Assembly (NCBI GenBank): GCA_009809945.1
Contig: WTPW01000087.1
Location: forward strand, 711,208-775,207
DNA from: Gigaspora margarita
Taxonomy: Eukaryota; Glomeromycota; Glomeromycetes; Diversisporales; Gigasporaceae
Direction of reading: 5' to 3'
DNA: 64,000 nucleotides
Position numbers and translations under genes: made by a program. A model generated the notes under the pieces. The model was not told the DNA's origin. It did no database searches and was given only the letters and a program-made list of their open reading frames with translations. This document shows positions 22,490 through 32,293 of the stretch, piece by piece (the first letter of the stretch is position 1; each line of letters begins with the position of its first letter).

Positions 22490-22690
22490 GTTTTATTATA
22501 TTATTTTGTCATTACATAGTTTTAGCGTAGTCTTTATTAATTTTATTATAATAAATTATCCCCTGAAGCTTAATTAATTACATCATATACATCTTATTTA
22601 AATCAATTACATAGATTGATCCAGTTAAATGATAACTCTGACCCAGATTAATATATTCTTGTGACATTATAAACCCATGTACTATCACTA
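22490..22690. repeat. Dispersed repeat shared with 44460-44625
   Basis: Both stretches contain GTAGTCTTTATTAA, TTTAATTAATTACAT and AATCAATCACATAGATTG-like words in the same order. In this copy the sequence lies inside the Helitron-like insert; at 44460 it lies just outside another Helitron-like 3' end. From 22700 to 24590 the insert shows no gene. A block at 23410-23500 (GTGTAATTTCGAA, GCCCCT) recurs at 46700-46800. 24193-24330 holds two degenerate copies of a unit of about 100 bp. Confidence 0.5.
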
Positions 22691-23759
22691 TAAATTTAAA
22701 CCAAAGTAAACCATTGGAGCTAAATTGGACCTGATATTCATGATTGCTCTCCCAACCGATACTCATACAGCAAAATTTCCCATTTCGTAATTTTTTTGAA
22801 AATTGAGTTTTTATTAGATTCATGTAAATTTCGACATGATTGACATTTTTCAATTATAAATGAAGGTCGATTTGAATAATAAAAAATAGAGGTGATGTAA
22901 AATAAAAATTACACAAGTCTGTCCAAGGACAAGCACATCACGAGATTACCCGATAGTAACCTGTAATCTTTAACCAATCAAAATCGTGAAATTTGCTGAA
23001 TCCCGGATCAGTCCAAAAATCAAAACAAATGATTAAACTCAATTATCTCAAAATAAGCTATATGTCAATATGGGCCTTTTTAATATGAGGCACCCCATAT
23101 TATGAAATTTGATTAACTAAAAACATCGCTTTAGGTTTTTGTCTCGATTAAAAGTGCATGACGATCACTATCCTTTTAGTCTTTCGGAATTGCACTAAAC
23201 TAAATATGTTATGAATGCATTGTCATATCTATATTTACCTGGCGATTGAAAAAAATTCCAATAATATCTAGATAATTTAAAACTTGATTATGATCATTAA
23301 ATTCATCATGTGCACTACTAAAATTCAAATCAGCTGCAAGTATCTGAATTCGATACTGTCTACATAGGAATATTCAATATTTCTAGATTTGTCTTTTCTT
23401 ATAAATTCGAAATAACTCCCAAAAGTGTAATTTCGAATTTTGATCAAATTAAGTTTAATCCTGGCCATTATTCAAACAATGCCCCTAGACATTATTTTGT
23501 GTCCATCAGTTTATTATGCGTTCCTGGTTTAGCGCGACTGCATTGCGCAATTGGATCATCAGAGGCTGGAGTGATAAACAAAATCAATGGTGCTAAATTT
23601 GTGTAGATCATAACAGATAAGTGTTGATCAGGTATAAAAAATCTAGTTTGTACTGGAATTAAAACAAACTTTATCACCATATCTTACTAACCTCTAATTT
23701 AATACTTATTCTGTTTCGACCTAATGCTTACTCAAAACCCAGCCATATCTCTAAATTTT

Positions 23760-23865
23760 TATCAATTCTATTTAGTGCAGGTTCCGCCAGCTGATTAAAA
23801 TGCTTATTCATCACCATGCCTTATCTTCAAGATCTTTATCCCCTCACTGTCCCTTATTAATAGAA
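23760..23865. repeat. Internal copy of the Helitron-like 5' subterminal block
   Basis: Matches 25310-25425 in the order ATCACCATGCCTTATCTTCA, AGATCTTTATCCCC, CCCTTATTAATAGA. The second copy is immediately next to the 5' terminus. This one may mark a nested or chimeric element. Confidence 0.55.
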
Positions 23866-24591
23866 AATACTATATATAAATATTATATACATATACCTAG
23901 AAAAAAGAATCGAATCGTTTAAGAACAACTTAAATTCTAGTAAAGAAAGTGTCCTTTTGATATTATATGCCCACACCCATATAGTTATACTTCTACTTTT
24001 CGAATTTTTTGCTGGCCGGTATGATGAATTGATAATCAATGATCGTCAAAGAATATGACGAAAGGCAAAAGAATTACAACGAAAGAATCGTGAACTCAAC
24101 CTCTGACCAATACAAAATTTACCATTCTATCTGCACTTAGATCAATATGACTATATTCATTTACTAATAGCTTTGGGTCGAAGGGCTAAATTTGGTGCAT
24201 TAAATTCAAAATGGAACACCTAATGGTGAAAAGCAAATGCTTTAAATATAATGCACCAGCATTGGACCTGGAGGGGCCCAAATTAGGCATTAAATTTAAT
24301 ACGAAACATCTAATTATGGAAAAGCTTAAGAAAATTTTTCTTTCCGAAATAAAAATAAGAATAAAACATATAAATCTATTACTTTAGCATATAGACGGCG
24401 AAGCTGCCAGCATGATCATGTTCTGTTAAATTATTCAAAATTAACTGCAGAACTTCAAACCTGATTGATATGGTTATGCTAACGATCTTAATCTACATAC
24501 ATACTGTATCGGTATTACGTATTACGATAAGGGTTTAAGCAACAATCGTTTTTCAAAAATTATTTATTATTTAAATATACCCGCTATCAGC

Positions 24592-24777
24592 TTATCTGTC
24601 ACAACAACTCATCTCAAAATCTTTATCATCCACAAAAAGCATTGCATGCATGTGACACAATTGGAAGAATCCGGTATAATGTACCGGAAATGATCTAAAG
24701 AGTGCATACATCAGTTGCGATTGAGATTGCGCCGGGCATCCCATAAGCAGCAGAAGTAGCATAGTAGTAAAGGCCAT
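24592..24777 (-). CDS. Possible small secreted cysteine-containing peptide
   Basis: 61 codons starting MAFTTMLLLLLMGCPAQSQS, a good signal-peptide shape with likely cleavage around Gln-Ser, followed by a short mature part ending EMSCCDR. An in-frame upstream Met at 24846 exists, but the extension would destroy the signal peptide. GC is higher than the neighbours. It lies inside the Helitron-like insertion about 650 bases from its 5' end, so it could be captured host sequence. I see no homology. A poly-T run and a 28-base gap of unknown sequence lie 130 bases upstream. Confidence 0.3.
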   Translation of the reverse strand: MAFTTMLLLLLMGCPAQSQSQLMYALFRSFPVHYTGFFQLCHMHAMLFVDDKDFEMSCCDR

Positions 24778-24908
24778 GGTTTTCCGCCTGCGTAATTTAG
24801 GCCGGCCAACAATGAAAATAGGTAGTTGCAACAAAAATTGCAGCATTCGAACTATTCCTGCCTCATGACGGAGTTTTGATCTGTTTTTTTCTTTTTTTTT
24901 TTTTTTTT

Positions 24909-24936
24909 NNNNNNNNNNNNNNNNNNNNNNNNNNNN
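24909..24936. other. Assembly gap (run of N)
   Basis: 28 unknown bases after a poly-T run; the true length is unknown. Confidence 0.99.
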
Positions 24937-25740
24937 AGTTAGTTGTTTTGGGGGGACGGAACCGGGTGGCGAATGAAATGTATTAGCAATTTAATCAGGC
25001 ATGGAATACGCTCATAAGATTATCTTGCCATCTAAATTAATACTTATCTGTATTTGAGTTGGCTTGATATTGGTGGTTACCTCATGGTTACCAAACCTGG
25101 AAGGTGATGGAGAGCCACATCTGCCCCTTCGTTTATCCTCCTTGTGATATTTATTTATCCTGAATCGTTCAGCTCTGTGCTAGTCAAAGTGGCTCTGAGG
25201 CTTGGAATAACTGATTAGCCACCTTTTCGATCTGTTGACTGCATGTCAACTCGAAAGATAATCCAGATGAAATCAAGCCTAAACAGTAATTTAAGTTTCT
25301 CAACATATTAACACAAATGTTATCAACCGGTCAAATCGCTTATACATCACTATGCCTTATCTCAAGATCTTTATCCCCCCTCTTTCAGGCCAATCAGAGC
25401 GTCTGCTGAAAACTTTCCCTTATATATAGATATTGTGTAACAGCACTTTGGAGGGCCGACTCTAAAAATTGCAATTAATTGACCAATTGTCCCTGCGTCA
25501 CCAATCAATTAATTGAGTTCGAAAAATTGCAATTAATTGCCCCCACAATCAATTATTCGGTTGGCCTGCTGCTAACCGCTGGTTTCTTTATACCTGGCAT
25601 GAGCTGTATGCAATTGCACTTGATCTTCCTACGTTGCTGATCATTCACATATTTTGGCACAGCATGACGTGTGCAGTTGTTCTGAGAGGCAAGGTGAAGG
25701 TCGTATGGCTGTTTCTCTTTTAAATTACATGATTCCCATC

Positions 25741-26005
25741 TAGTGTTCCGAGTTGGTAAAAATTTTACAAATCAATTAGTTGCCAACTATAGTTGAACTA
25801 ATCGATTATTCATATCACATGGAATTATTAGATAATTTGCCAATCAAACCCAAGAAATAAACACGGAACAGCCTGACTAAGCGGAATATCTCTGGATGAT
25901 ATTAATTGAATGATTAATCAATTAGTTGTTTAAAAATTTTTCAAATCGATTAGTTGGAAAGTTAGAAACTATGTGGTGTTTTTCAACTAATGATTTGGAA
26001 CACTG
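25741..26005. mobile_element. hAT-type MITE, 265 bp, exact 8-bp target duplication
   Basis: Starts TAGTGTTCCGAG and ends TTGGAACACTG. It is flanked by TTCCCATC at 25733-25740 and 26006-26013. The interior repeats CAAATCAATTAGTTG and its inverse. The TAGTGTTCC terminus resembles that of the 52501-54216 element, suggesting related transposases. No gene is recognised between 26014 and 26356. Confidence 0.88.
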
Positions 26006-26356
26006 TTCCCATCACTTCGCATTTTATTTGATGGTGAGTCATGTGAACCGATTTCAAATATTACGTAGATTCAAGATTTATGCATTACATATAAATGACT
26101 ATCCATATTTTGCTAGCGCAATTCTAAAAGACAATGATAAAAAAAACTTATGAACTTTTAACCGGAGACAAAAACCTGATAAATCGCAAATTTCAGAAAA
26201 TATATAAATATAGAATAATGTGATGTATATCGTGATATTTAAGTGCAGAAATTTATGATTTACTGTAACTGATGCATTGTCCAATGATACGGATGTACAC
26301 CAATATAAATGTCAGTAATTATATCCTTCGTAGTATTACATTCACTCCGTTCTTAA

Positions 26357-27076
26357 CAATTGAATATATGAACGTATTTAATTATCTAAGACTGGGGATT
26401 ATGGCAAATGTACACTATGTAAACGATACAACACTTCAGAGGCTTGGTGTCAGACATGTGATCCTAATATTGCAACCAGTGTTTAAAATTCAATTTTCTC
26501 AGTGTTCTCAAAGAACATTATATGATTTTTGAGAACATAAATTATTAAAATATGTTCTCTATTTGAGAACATTCAAAAAATTCTTTTAATATTAAAAAAT
26601 TTTAATTTCCCTATATAAAGAACATTAAACTTTTACTGAGAACATTAAGAAATTAAAAATGTTCTTTTTGAGAACATAAAACCAATTTTGAATTTTAAAC
26701 ACTGATTGCAACTCGAGGGTGGACAAGTGGAAATAAAGAAATTGATGAATGCATAAAAGAATTTCAGCTTAAAGCTACGAAATATGAAGATGTAATTGAA
26801 TGGATTCCATTTCATAAACTGAATAATATGCAAAAGATTGAAGAAATAGTATTACTTGAAGATGTGATTGACTGTAATTCATCCGATGAACCGAGTAACC
26901 TACGAAAAATTGAAGAGAAAGAAGCTGAAATAGTATTTGCAGCAACTTGGTTGGATGGAGCCCGAATAATTGATAAACATGATAATTATCATCGTATAAG
27001 GTCGCGCATATCGTGCACAGTTAAGCTCAAGACATTGGCAAAATTTCAATTAAATACATCAGATTTTGTACAAGAA
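26357..27076 (+). pseudogene. Kinase-array cassette 0 (degenerate, MITE-interrupted)
   Basis: Reads EYMNVFNYLR, then with a frameshift YGKCTLCKRYNTSEAWCQTC, then after the MITE at 26477-26704 TRGWTSGNKEIDECIKEFQL and IVFAATWLDGARIID, ending TSDFVQE. The linker is partly duplicated (two copies of the KIEE region). The donor that should be GTAAGT is ATAAGT. This is the first recognisable unit of the array; the head before Glu-Tyr-Met is too diverged to bound. Confidence 0.75.
26477..26704. mobile_element. hAT-type MITE, 228 bp, inserted in a kinase exon
   Basis: Starts CAGTGTTTAAAATTCAA and ends TTGAATTTTAAACACTG. It is flanked by ATTGCAAC at 26469-26476 and 26705-26712. The insertion splits an exon between the Ala and Thr codons of CDPNIAT. 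The interior is full of TGAGAACAT / ATGTTCTC words. Confidence 0.93.
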
Positions 27077-27111
27077 ATAAGTTCGCAACTTTAATCTTTA
27101 ACAACGCTATG

Positions 27112-27355
27112 CAGCAAAACCTCTATAGGTGCACGCTCTTGGGACCAAGATTTAACAATGTGCACTTGGAGAACAATAAGAATTTATAGAGTGCATGTAT
27201 ATATTTGGACCAGAATTTGAGTGTGCATTTAGAGAGGGCATTCACTAATAGAGGGTACGCTTATAGAGCTTTACTGTATATATTTGGGCCAGAATTTGAG
27301 TGTGTATTTAGAGAGGGTGAGCACTTATAGAGGTGCACTTATAGAAGTTTTACTG
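27112..27355. mobile_element. MITE of pogo/Tc1 type in an array intron
   Basis: Ends are CAGCAAAACCTCTATAGGTG and CACTTATAGAAGTTTTACTG, inverted repeats. The right side is followed by TA; the left is preceded by TG, probably a mutated TA. Compared with the sibling introns it is extra DNA. Two internal direct copies of TTTGAGTGTGCATTTAGAG. Confidence 0.75.
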
Positions 27356-27419
27356 TATCATTAAAAATGCGCAGCTTTATTTATTGATTACTTAATTTAT
27401 TAATTTATTTATTTAATAG

Positions 27420-27882
27420 TTTAAAAATCAAATGCAATTAAATAAAGATGGACTGACATCGGAGAATTATTCAATTTATGGAATAACTCAAAACCCAGAA
27501 ACTAATGAATATATGATTGTATTTGATTATAAAAGACATGAATTTTCTGGAACATGTGCGCAATGCAACCGATATAACACTTCAAATGCTTGGTGTCAGA
27601 CATGTGGTCCTAATATAGCAACTCAAGGGTGGAGTGGAAATAAAAACATTGATGATTGCATAAAAGAATTTCAACTTAACGCCACAAAATATGAGGATGT
27701 AATTGAATGGGTTCCATTTAATAGACTAGATAAATTAAGCAAAAGGGGCTAGAACAATATTTACAGCCACTTGGTTGGATGGAGTCCGAATTATTGATGA
27801 TTATAATGATAAATATATAGGATCGCGTGTATCATGTACAGTTATACTCAAGCAATTAAATGCATCAGATTTTGTACAAGAA
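27420..27882 (+). pseudogene. Kinase-array cassette A (frameshifted)
   Basis: An exon-like unit between an ATAG acceptor and a GAA|GTAAGT donor. Domain order: a C-lobe-exon head (IYGITQNPETNEYMIVFDYK), zinc-ribbon CAQC...C..C, WSGNKNIDDCIKEF, then VIEWVPFNRLDKL. A small deletion then shifts the frame before the ATWLDG segment, and a second deletion removes part of the LKTLTEF region. The length of 463 bp is not a multiple of three. The intact neighbours are 486-495 bp. Confidence 0.8.
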
Positions 27883-27974
27883 GTAAGTTTGCTACTTTAT
27901 TATTTACATTGCTATGTCACTAAAAAATGTGTGGTTTAATTTATTCATTTATTTATTATTTTTTTATTTAATAG

Positions 27975-28460
27975 TTTAAAAATCAAATGCAATACAATTT
28001 CCGGACTGACATCGGAGAATTATTCAATTTATGGAATCAAAACCCAGAAACTAATGAATATATGATTGTATTTGATTATAAAAGACATGAATTTTCTGGA
28101 ACATGTGCTCAATGCAAACGATATAACACTTCAGATGCTTGGTGTCAGACATGTGATCCTAATATAGCAACTCAAGGGTGGACAAGTGGAAATAAAAACA
28201 TTGATGATTGCATAAAAGAATTTCAACTTAACGCCACAAAATATGAGGATGTAATTGAGTGGGTTCCATTTAATAGACTAGATAAACTGCAAAAAATTAA
28301 AGCAAAAGGAGCTAGAACAATATTTACAGCCACTTGGTTGGATGGAGTCCGAATTATTTATGATTATAATGATAAATATATAGGATCGCGTATATCGTGT
28401 ACAGTTATACTCAAGACACTGACGGAATTTCAATTAAATGCATCAGATTTTGTACAAGAA
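27975..28460 (+). CDS. Kinase-array cassette B, open, 162 codons
   Basis: A phase-0 exon from TTTAAAAATC to GAA|GTAAGT, fully open. Residues 13-27 differ from the siblings (RTDIGELFNLWNQNPE): an 11-bp and a 4-bp deletion cancel each other, so the frame is kept while the segment between is read in another frame. It continues EYMIVFDYKRHEFSGTCAQC, CQTCDPNIATQGWTSGNKN, DVIEWVPFNRLDKL, TIFTATWLDGVR and TVILKTL. The Gly-rich loop is degenerate; the VAxK-type Lys is kept. Role unknown; it would be a pseudokinase-like N-lobe module if spliced. Confidence 0.65.
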
Positions 28461-28551
28461 GTAAGTTTGCTACTTTATTATTTAAATGCTATGTCACTAA
28501 AAAATGTGTGGTTTAATTTATTCATTTATTTATTATTTTTTTATTTAATAG

Positions 28552-29051
28552 TTTAAAAATCAAATGCAATTAAATAAAGATACAATTTCCGGACTGACAT
28601 CAGAATATGGTTCAATTTATGGAATAACTCAAAACACAGAAACTAATGAATATATGATTTTATTTGATTACAAAAGAGATGATTTTTCTGGAACATGTGC
28701 TCAATGCAAACGATATAACACTTCAGATGCTTGGTGTCAGTCATGTGATCCTAATATAGCAACTCAAGGGTGGACAAGTAGAAATAAAAATATCGATGAT
28801 TGCATAAGAGAATTTCAACTTGCGGCCACTAAATATGAGGATGTAATTGAATGGGTTCCATTTAATAGATTAAATAATCTGCAAAGATTATATCGGAAGG
28901 AGTTAAAACAACATTTACGGCCACTTGGTTGGATGGAGCCCGAATTATTGATTATAAAAATGGGAAAGATATACGATCGCGTATATCGTGTACAGTTATG
29001 CTCAAGACACTGACAGGATTTCAATTAAATGCACCAGATTTTGTACAAGAA
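28552..29051 (+). pseudogene. Kinase-array cassette C (frameshifted)
   Basis: Same architecture as cassette B with the head in its usual frame (MQLNKDTISGLTSEYGSIYG). It stays open through VIEWVPFNRLNNLQ, then a small indel near 28887 shifts the frame and the ATWLDG region is read as RPLGWMEP. 500 bp, not a multiple of three. The donor is GTAGGT instead of GTAAGT. Confidence 0.8.
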
Positions 29052-29154
29052 GTAGGTTTGCTACTTTATTATTTAACAATGCTATGTCACTAAAATGTGC
29101 AGTTTGATTTATTTATTTATTTGTTTATACATTTATTATTTATTTATTTAATAG

Positions 29155-29649
29155 TTTAAAAATCAAAAGCAATTAAATAGAGATATAATTTCCGGACTGA
29201 CATCAGAGAATGGTTCAATTTATGGAATAACTCAAAACACAGAAACTAATGAATATATGATTTTATTCGATTATAAAAGATATTCTTTTAAGGGAAAATG
29301 TGCGCAATGCAAGCTGTATAACACTTCAAATGCTTGGTGTCAAGCTTGTGATCCTAATATCGCAACTCAAGGATGGACAAGTGGAAATAAAGACATCGAT
29401 GATTGCATAAGGGAATTTCAACTTAAAGCCACTAAATATGATGATGTAATTGAATGTGTTCCATTTAATAGACTAGATAATCTGCAAAATATTGAAATGA
29501 AAGGAAGTAAAACAATATTTACAGCCACTTGGTTGGATGGAGTCCGAATTATTGATAATTATACTCATAAAAGATCACGTACATTGTGTATAGTTATGCT
29601 CAAGACACTGACAGAATTTCAATTCAATGCATCAGATTTTGTACAAGAA
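29155..29649 (+). CDS. Kinase-array cassette D, open, 165 codons
   Basis: A phase-0 exon, fully open, from FKNQKQLNRDIISGLTSENG to NASDFVQE. Head IYGITQNTETNEYMILFD; zinc-ribbon C-x2-C-x9-C-x2-C (CAQCKLYNTSNAWCQACDP); WTSGNKDIDDCIREFQLKAT; VIECVPFNRLDNLQNI (Trp replaced by Cys); TIFTATWLDGVR; IVMLKTL with the Lys of the ATP-binding strand. The Gly-rich loop is lost. This is the cleanest cassette and the best reference for the repeat unit. Confidence 0.7.
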
Positions 29650-29736
29650 GTAAGTTTGCTACTTTATTATTTAAAAATGCTATGTCACTAAAAATGCGCA
29701 GTTTGATTTATTCATTTAATATTATTTATTTCATAG

Positions 29737-30231
29737 TTTAAAAATCAAATGCAATTAAATAAAGATACAAGCGCCGGACTGACATCAAAGAATGGTCCAA
29801 TTTATGGAATAACTCAAAACACAGAAACTAATGAATATATGCTTTTATTCGATTATAAAAGACATTCTTTATATGGAAAATGTGCGCAATGCAAACTATA
29901 TAACACTTCAATTGCTTGGTGTCAAACTTGTGATCCTAATATCGCAACTCAAGGATGGACAAGTGGAAATAAAAACATCGATGATTGCATAAGAGAATAT
30001 CAACATGCGACCACTACGCATGAGAATGTAATTGAATAGGTTCCATTTAATAGACTAGATAATTTTCAAAAGATTGAAGCGAAAGGAAATAAAACAATAT
30101 TTACAGCCACTTGGTTAGATGGAGTCCGAATTACTGATAATTACAATCATATAAAGTCGCGTACATTGTGTACAGTTATGCTCAAGACACTGACAGGGTT
30201 TCAACCAAATACACCGGATTTTGTACAAGAA
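29737..30231 (+). pseudogene. Kinase-array cassette E (one nonsense codon)
   Basis: Full length (495 bp), correct borders and phase, frame maintained to TPDFVQE, but Trp of VIEW is TAG at 30037-30039. Otherwise as cassette D. It would need exclusion from the mRNA to keep an array transcript open. Confidence 0.8.
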
Positions 30232-30245
30232 GTAAGTTTGCTATA

Positions 30246-30583
30246 TTGTGTGACACTTAAAGATCACATTTGTCCCATTTTAAAATTTTAAAATTCAAAA
30301 TTTTAACTTATTTTAAAAGGCTGGTTTTTGATGTTTTTAAAGTTGCTTAATTTTAATTGGTCAAATTTCTTGAATTTTGATTGATATGGCTATATAAAAT
30401 ACTATATTTTAAAGCTATATATTTTAAAAAATTATTATAACTTTTTAAAAAAAAAATAAAGATGTAAGTTGTGATAAATTGACTTAACTACAAAATGGTG
30501 GTCTCCTTTTTTTTTTTTAATATCTTTTTTAGATCAAAAGTTATTAGCTTTTAAAGTTTTGTAGTCTTTAAGTGTTGTGACTG
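30246..30583. mobile_element. MITE with TA flanks in an array intron
   Basis: Imperfect inverted ends: TTGTGTGACACTTAAAGATC on the left and GTCTTTAAGTGTTGTGACTG on the right, bounded by TA at 30244 and 30584. It lengthens this intron to 411 bp against 73-103 bp in the other array introns. Confidence 0.7.
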
Positions 30584-30642
30584 TACGTTGCTATTTAACA
30601 ATAATATATCTCAAAAAATGTGTAATTATATTTATTTAATAG

Positions 30643-31135
30643 TTTAAAAATCATATGCAATTAAGTGAAGATTCAACATATGGACCGCCATCAAAGAAAA
30701 TCCCAATTTATGGAATAACTCAAAACACGGGAACTAATGAATATATGGTTATATTTGATTATGAAAGACATAATTTTTATGGAAAATGTGTGCAATGCAA
30801 ACGATATAACACTCCAAATGCTTGGTGTCAGACATGTGATCCTAATATAGCAACTCAAGGGAAATAAAGAAATTGATGATTGCATAAAAGAATTTCAACT
30901 TAAAGCTACGAAATATGAAGATGTAATTGAATGGATTCCATTTGATAGACTGGGTGATTTACGAAATATTGCAGATAAAGAAGCTGAAATAGTATTTACC
31001 GCAACTTGGTTAGATGGAATGCGAAAAATAAATCTTGCATTGGGTAAATATGTACAATCACGTAAATTATCATGTATTGTTGAATTAAAGACATTGCCTT
31101 GCTATCAATTAAGCACATTACATTTTATAAAGGAA
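30643..31135 (+). pseudogene. Kinase-array cassette F (10-bp deletion)
   Basis: Usual order: IYGITQNTGTNEYMVIFDYE, CVQCKRYNTPNAWCQTC, then a 10-bp deletion removes the WTS codons and shifts the frame (QGK-stop at 30865-30867). In the next frame EIDDCIKEFQLKAT and ATWLDGMRKIN continue. Directly after its donor, 31136-31168 repeats the last 33 bases of the exon including a second GTAAGT, so two alternative donors lie in tandem. Confidence 0.8.
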
Positions 31136-31208
31136 GTAAGTTAAACACATCAGACCTTATAAAGAAAGTAAGTTTGCATCCTATCGACTAACAATTTATA
31201 TTTAATAG

Positions 31209-31676
31209 TTTAAAAATCAAATAGAGTTAAAGAATAATAAAATCTATGGAATAACTCAAAACACAGAAACTAATGAATATATGGTTGTGTTTGATGATTA
31301 TCAAAGACAGGAAAATTATGGAGAATGTACACAATGCAAACGATATAATACTTCAGAGGCTTGGTGTCAGACATGCGATCCTAATATAGCAACACAAGGA
31401 TGGACAAGTGGAAATAAAGAAATTGATGATTTCATAAGAGAATTTCAGCTTAAAGCTACGAAATACGAAGATGTTATTGAATGGGTTCCATTTGATAAAC
31501 TGAATAATATACAAAAGATTGAAGAGAAAGAATCTGAAATAGTATTTGCTGCAACTTGGTTAGATGGAATGCGAAAAATTAAAAATGTTAATAATAAATA
31601 TATGCAATCACGTACATTATCATGTAAAATTGAACTAAAGGCACTGTCTTGCTCTCAATCAAGCTTTGTAAGAGAA
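31209..31676 (+). CDS. Kinase-array cassette G, open, 156 codons
   Basis: A phase-0 exon, fully open, with a shortened head (FKNQIELKNNKIYGITQNTE). It continues EYMVVFDDYQRQENYGECTQ, zinc-ribbon CTQC...CQTC, WTSGNKEIDDFIREFQLKAT, VIEWVPFDKLNNIQKI, IVFAATWLDGMRKIK, CKIELKALS and FVRE before GTAAGT. The later cassettes F-I share Met-Arg-Lys after ATWLDG, so F-I and A-E form two sub-lineages of the repeat. Confidence 0.7.
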
Positions 31677-31750
31677 GTAAGTCACATGTTATTTACTTAT
31701 TAACGACCAACAATGCAGTGCTATTACCTTAGTTCTTTTTATTTCATAAG

Positions 31751-32217
31751 TTTAAAGCTCAAGTACAACTAGAAACACTTCATAGAATTTATGGAATAAC
31801 TCAAAATGCAGTAACAGATGAATATATGGTTTTATTTGATTATCATGTCAGGGTTAAAAATTCTGGAGATGTAAACGACATAACACTTCAAATGCTTGGT
31901 GTCTGACGTGTGATCCTTATATTGCAACTCAAGGGTGGACAAGTGGAAATAATGATATTGATGATTGCATAAAAGAATTTCAACTTAAAGCCACATATTA
32001 TGAAGACGTAATAGAGTGGATTCCTTTTAATAGACTAGATAATTTACAAAAGATTACTGAAGAAGATACCCAAACAATATTTATAGCAACTTTGTTAGAC
32101 GGAATTAGAGAAGTTAAAATAAATAATAATTACATGCAATCACGCACATTACCATGCACAGTTAAATTAAAGACATGGTCTACCTCTCAATTAAGTACAC
32201 CAGACTTTATAAAAAAA
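31751..32217 (+). pseudogene. Kinase-array cassette H (frameshifted)
   Basis: Head RIYGITQNAVTDEYMVLFDY, then a deletion inside the zinc-ribbon shifts the frame and an in-frame stop follows (WC replaced). It resumes as WTSGNNDIDDCIKEFQLKAT, VIEWIPFNRLDNLQKI and a degenerate ATLLDGIRE. 467 bp, not a multiple of three. Donor GTAAGT kept. Confidence 0.75.
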
Positions 32218-32293
32218 GTAAGTTATTTAACTATTAAAAACTTACAGCATATAATTAATCATAATATCAACACAATAATTTTTGGTTACAAAG

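Larger units (their letters stand above)
20922..25430 (-). mobile_element. Helitron-like insertion (non-autonomous), inside hAT copy 1
   Basis: Copy 2 of the hAT element is uninterrupted here, which defines the empty site. On the minus strand the insert begins TCTATATATAAGGG and ends GGGTTATTTGCTAG. Its 3' end carries a short hairpin (CCGTGGC-GAA-GCCATGG) 8 bases before CTAG. It sits between host A and T with no target duplication. 5'-TC, a 3' hairpin plus CTAG and A/T insertion are the Helitron signature. No Rep/helicase reading frame is visible, so it is non-autonomous. It holds smaller repeats and a possible short secreted-protein frame. Confidence 0.8.
19180..25568 (-). mobile_element. 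hAT element copy 1, 5' part (cut by inversion, carries Helitron-like insertion)
   Basis: Homologous to 38965-40839 of the complete copy 2. The transposon end at 25568 reads, reverse-complemented, CAGGCCAACCGAATAATTG; its target duplication CTGCTAAC follows at 25569-25576. The alignment with copy 2 is interrupted by 20922-25430 and stops at 19180. The remaining 755 bp of the element are at 34088-34842 in the opposite orientation. The tandem pair of about 116 bp at 20570-20770 (CAAGTTTGACACAATAAATTA) is also present in copy 2, so it belongs to the element. Confidence 0.9.

Noticed and set aside
20922-25430. TA-duplication (Tc1/mariner) reading of the insert
   Set aside because: Ends are not inverted repeats; TC start, hairpin plus CTAG end and A/T flanks fit a Helitron better.
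28815-29024. Minus-strand frame opposite cassette C
   Set aside because: Antisense shadow of the kinase cassette, which has the recognisable domain.
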